Shown: in pieces, positions 62,351 to 64,000 of the stretch | How the letters are laid out: each line of letters starts with the position of its first letter | Position numbering within the stretch: the stretch's first letter is position 1 | DNA from: Streptomyces sp. MNU76 | Lineage (GTDB): Bacteria > Actinomycetota > Actinomycetes > Streptomycetales > Streptomycetaceae | Assembly: GCF_020982545.1 (NCBI RefSeq) | Contig: NZ_JAJKLK010000022.1 | Coordinates: 428,383-492,382 of the forward strand | Reading direction: 5' to 3' | Length of the DNA stretch: 64,000 bases | Position numbers and translations under genes: made by a program | Notes under the pieces: generated by a model | What the model was told of the DNA's origin: nothing | Seen by the model: only the letters and a program-made list of their open reading frames with translations | Databases searched by the model: none

Positions 62351-63483
62351 GTGGCAGAGCGAGTACGCGTGCGTGAGATCGACGATGACGAGGGGCGGCG
62401 GCTGCTGCGGATCATCCGCAGGGGCACCGGGTCGGTGGTGACCTGGCGGCGGCCCAGGTGGTCCTGCTGGCCGCTCAGGGTATGCCGGTGGCGAAGATCG
62501 CCGAGGTCACGTTCACCAGCGCCGACCGGGTCCGCGATGTGATCCACAACTTCAACACTGACGGCTTCAACTCGCTCTACCCGAAGTACAAGGGCGGGCG
62601 CCCGAAGACGTTCACGCTGCCCGAGCGCCGCGAGATCAAGAAGATCGCCAAGTCCAAGCCGACCGAGCACGACCTGCCGTTTTCCGCCTGGAGTCTGACG
62701 AAGCTGGCGGACTTCCTGGTCGCCGAGGGGGTGGTCGACGACATCAGCCACGAGGGCCTGCGCATCCTGCTCCGCGAGGAAGGCGTCTCCTTTCAACGCC
62801 TGAAGACCTGGAAGACCTCCCGCGATCCCGACTACTCGGCCAAGAAGGCCCGCGTCGAACACCTCTACGCTATCGCCGACGGCGAGGTCATACCCGAAGA
62901 GGGAGAGCCCGAAGCCGTCTTCTGCATGGACGAGTTCGGGCCGCTCAACCTGATGCCCCACCCCGGACGGCAATGGGCCGAACGCGGAGGCAAGCACAAA
63001 AACCCCGCTCGCGAGCCACGCCGGCGGCGCCGGGCGACCTACAACCGCTACGGCGGAATACGTCACCTGTTCGCGGCCCTGGACCTGACGAAGAACAGGC
63101 TCTACGGGCACATCAAGCCCATCAAGAAACGCACGCAGTTCCTGGAGTTCTGCCGCTACCTGCGCAGCCTCTACCCGCCCGACGTCCGTATCGCGATCGT
63201 CTGTGACAACTTCTCCCCGCACCTGACAACGAAGAAATGTCAGCGCGTCGGCACCTGGGCAGCGGCGAACAACGTCGAGATCGCCTACACCCCCACCAAC
63301 AGCTCCTGGCTGAACCGGATCGAGGCCCAGTTCACCGCCCTGCGGTATTTCACCCTCGACGGCACCGACCACGCCGACCACAAGGAACAGGGCAGCATGA
63401 TCCGCCGCTACATCATCTGGCGAAACCGGCATGCCAACGACCAGCACCTCCGCGCCGTCGTCGACAGGGCAAACGTTGCCTGA
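62351..63483 (+). mobile_element. IS630-family transposase (one frameshift as read)
   Basis: About 377 residues when repaired. N-terminal helix-turn-helix (RVREIDDDEGRRLLRIIRRG, then AAQGMPVAKIAEVTFTSADRVRD), DDE catalytic residues in CMDEFGPL, VCDNFSPH and NSSWLNRIEAQF. The two frames join near 62446 where one G is missing from a short G run. GTG 62351. Ends are not certain; GCGGCGCGTGACTGGCACC (about 62328) and the inverted ...GCCGCGTCAGGCAAC (about 63490) are weakly alike and may be the terminal repeats. Confidence 0.8.
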
Positions 63484-63507
63484 CGCGGCACTAGTAGACT
63501 GTCGCGG

Positions 63508-64000
63508 CTAGTTTTTGGGATAGAGGTGGCGCAGTTTGATGCGTGCGTCGTGGGTGGTGAACTGCCAGTTCACCTGACGCTGGTCGGTGTTGGTGGCGTT
63601 CTGCCAGGCTGAGAGTTCGGTGTTGAGGGTGTCGAGGTCGCTGATCCGGCGGTCGAGGCATTGCCGGGTCAGTGCGGAGAGTTCGATCTCGGCGATGTTG
63701 AGCCATGACCCGTGCTTGGGCGTGTGGTGGATCTCGAGGCGTTGGGCCAGGGCGAATGCCTCTTCGGGTTCGAACGCCTCGTACAACGAGGCGATGTTGT
63801 GGGTGTTGAGGTTGTCCATCACCAGCACCACGGTCTCGGCGTCGGGGTAGTCCACGCTCAGTAACTGTTTGACCTGGTAGCCCAGTCGATCCGGGTCCGC
63901 CGGGACAGTGCCTGACGCGACGCCACCCGCGCAGGGGTTCGACCCACGAAGATCGAGGACGTGCCGCAGCGGATGTACTCGCTGTCCTGGCGGGCGTCGT
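63508..64000 (-). mobile_element. Second IS630-family transposase, partial and frameshifted
   Basis: The C-terminal half is open: VVLVMDNLNTHN (catalytic Asp), HHTPKHGSWLNIAEIELS (catalytic Glu), ending LRHLYPKN. Upstream of 63855 the family sequence DSEYIRCGTSSIFV continues to the window edge but is broken by about three indels between 63860 and 63960. It lies back-to-back with the first element, 25 bp apart on the opposite strand, and is of a different IS630 subgroup. It continues outside the window. Confidence 0.8.

Noticed and set aside
1..64000. CRISPR arrays, rRNA or tRNA genes
   Set aside because: No regular spacer-repeat pattern, no rRNA sequence and no cloverleaf with a GTTCGA-type T-arm in the right context were found by eye.
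1..64000. Secondary-metabolite gene cluster
   Set aside because: No polyketide synthase, NRPS, terpene synthase or RiPP core genes. The CoA ligases, P450 and oxygenase belong to catabolic or signalling contexts.

Overview
The window is 64 kb of high-GC actinobacterial chromosome, almost certainly Streptomyces. The evidence is the codon usage, the GTG starts, the conservon (cvnABC plus P450), an iron repressor of the DmdR1 type next to a SIS-domain gene, a NsdA-like TPR regulator, and a dispersed hairpin repeat (GCGCAGTTCCCCGCGCCCCT) typical of Streptomyces intergenic regions. The gene order from purU through dmdR1, citrate synthase, pdxH and the acyl-CoA carboxylase operon to the conservon and serC looks, from memory, like the core region around SCO4366-SCO4403 of S. 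coelicolor, in reverse. Most of the window is therefore conserved core chromosome. Only the right edge (IS630-type elements, a Uma2 relic) and a patch at 42.7-43.8 kb look accessory.

Layout. 1-8.6 kb: a catabolic patch (SDR oxidoreductase, cyclase-family hydrolase, amidohydrolase, two acyl-CoA dehydrogenases, acyl-CoA ligase) whose promoters share a 15-bp palindrome, CTGACnnnnnGTCAG, plus an RsbW-like kinase. 8.6-12.7 kb: EF-hand protein, STAS antagonist, and an ECF sigma factor with a zinc-finger/mycothiol-domain anti-sigma gene. 12.7-16.2 kb: DUF1877 protein, purU, a conserved unknown and an orphan amino-acid-type binding lipoprotein. 16.3-24.9 kb: proline-rich membrane protein, NsdA-like regulator, primase/polymerase-like protein, membrane protein, alpha/beta hydrolase, dmdR1, SIS protein. 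25-30 kb: PAS sensor, a leader-peptide-type regulatory region before a 2OG-Fe(II) oxygenase, then citrate synthase and pdxH diverging from a 35-bp perfect palindrome. 30-40.6 kb: one long leftward operon for branched-chain or acyclic-terpene acyl-CoA catabolism (TIGR03084 protein, AtuA-like, carboxyltransferase, biotin carboxylase, acyl-CoA dehydrogenase, 4CL-like ligase, enoyl-CoA hydratase, TetR). 40.7-47.7 kb: EamA exporter, dehalogenase-like hydrolase, GntR relic and small genes, DUF952 protein, giant FAD/Fe-S oxidase. 48-53 kb: conservon without its GTPase. 53.3-61.5 kb: serC, secreted tripeptidyl aminopeptidase, Drr-like ABC exporter diverging from its TetR, secreted beta-propeller protein, SGNH hydrolase. 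61.5-64 kb: Uma2 relic, membrane protein, two IS630-family transposases.

A warning about the sequence itself: at least a dozen otherwise normal genes or gene segments are broken by frameshifts. Most would be repaired by adding one G or C to a G/C run, or one GT unit to GTG. I read these mainly as consensus-sequence errors, not decay, and mark them in each entry.

The most unusual things I see are: a relay of four tiny ORFs, each joined by a GTGA overlap, between the AtuA-like and carboxyltransferase genes; two candidate leader peptides with a 13-bp inverted repeat before the oxygenase; the shared operator of the 1-8.6 kb patch; and the palindrome between citrate synthase and pdxH.
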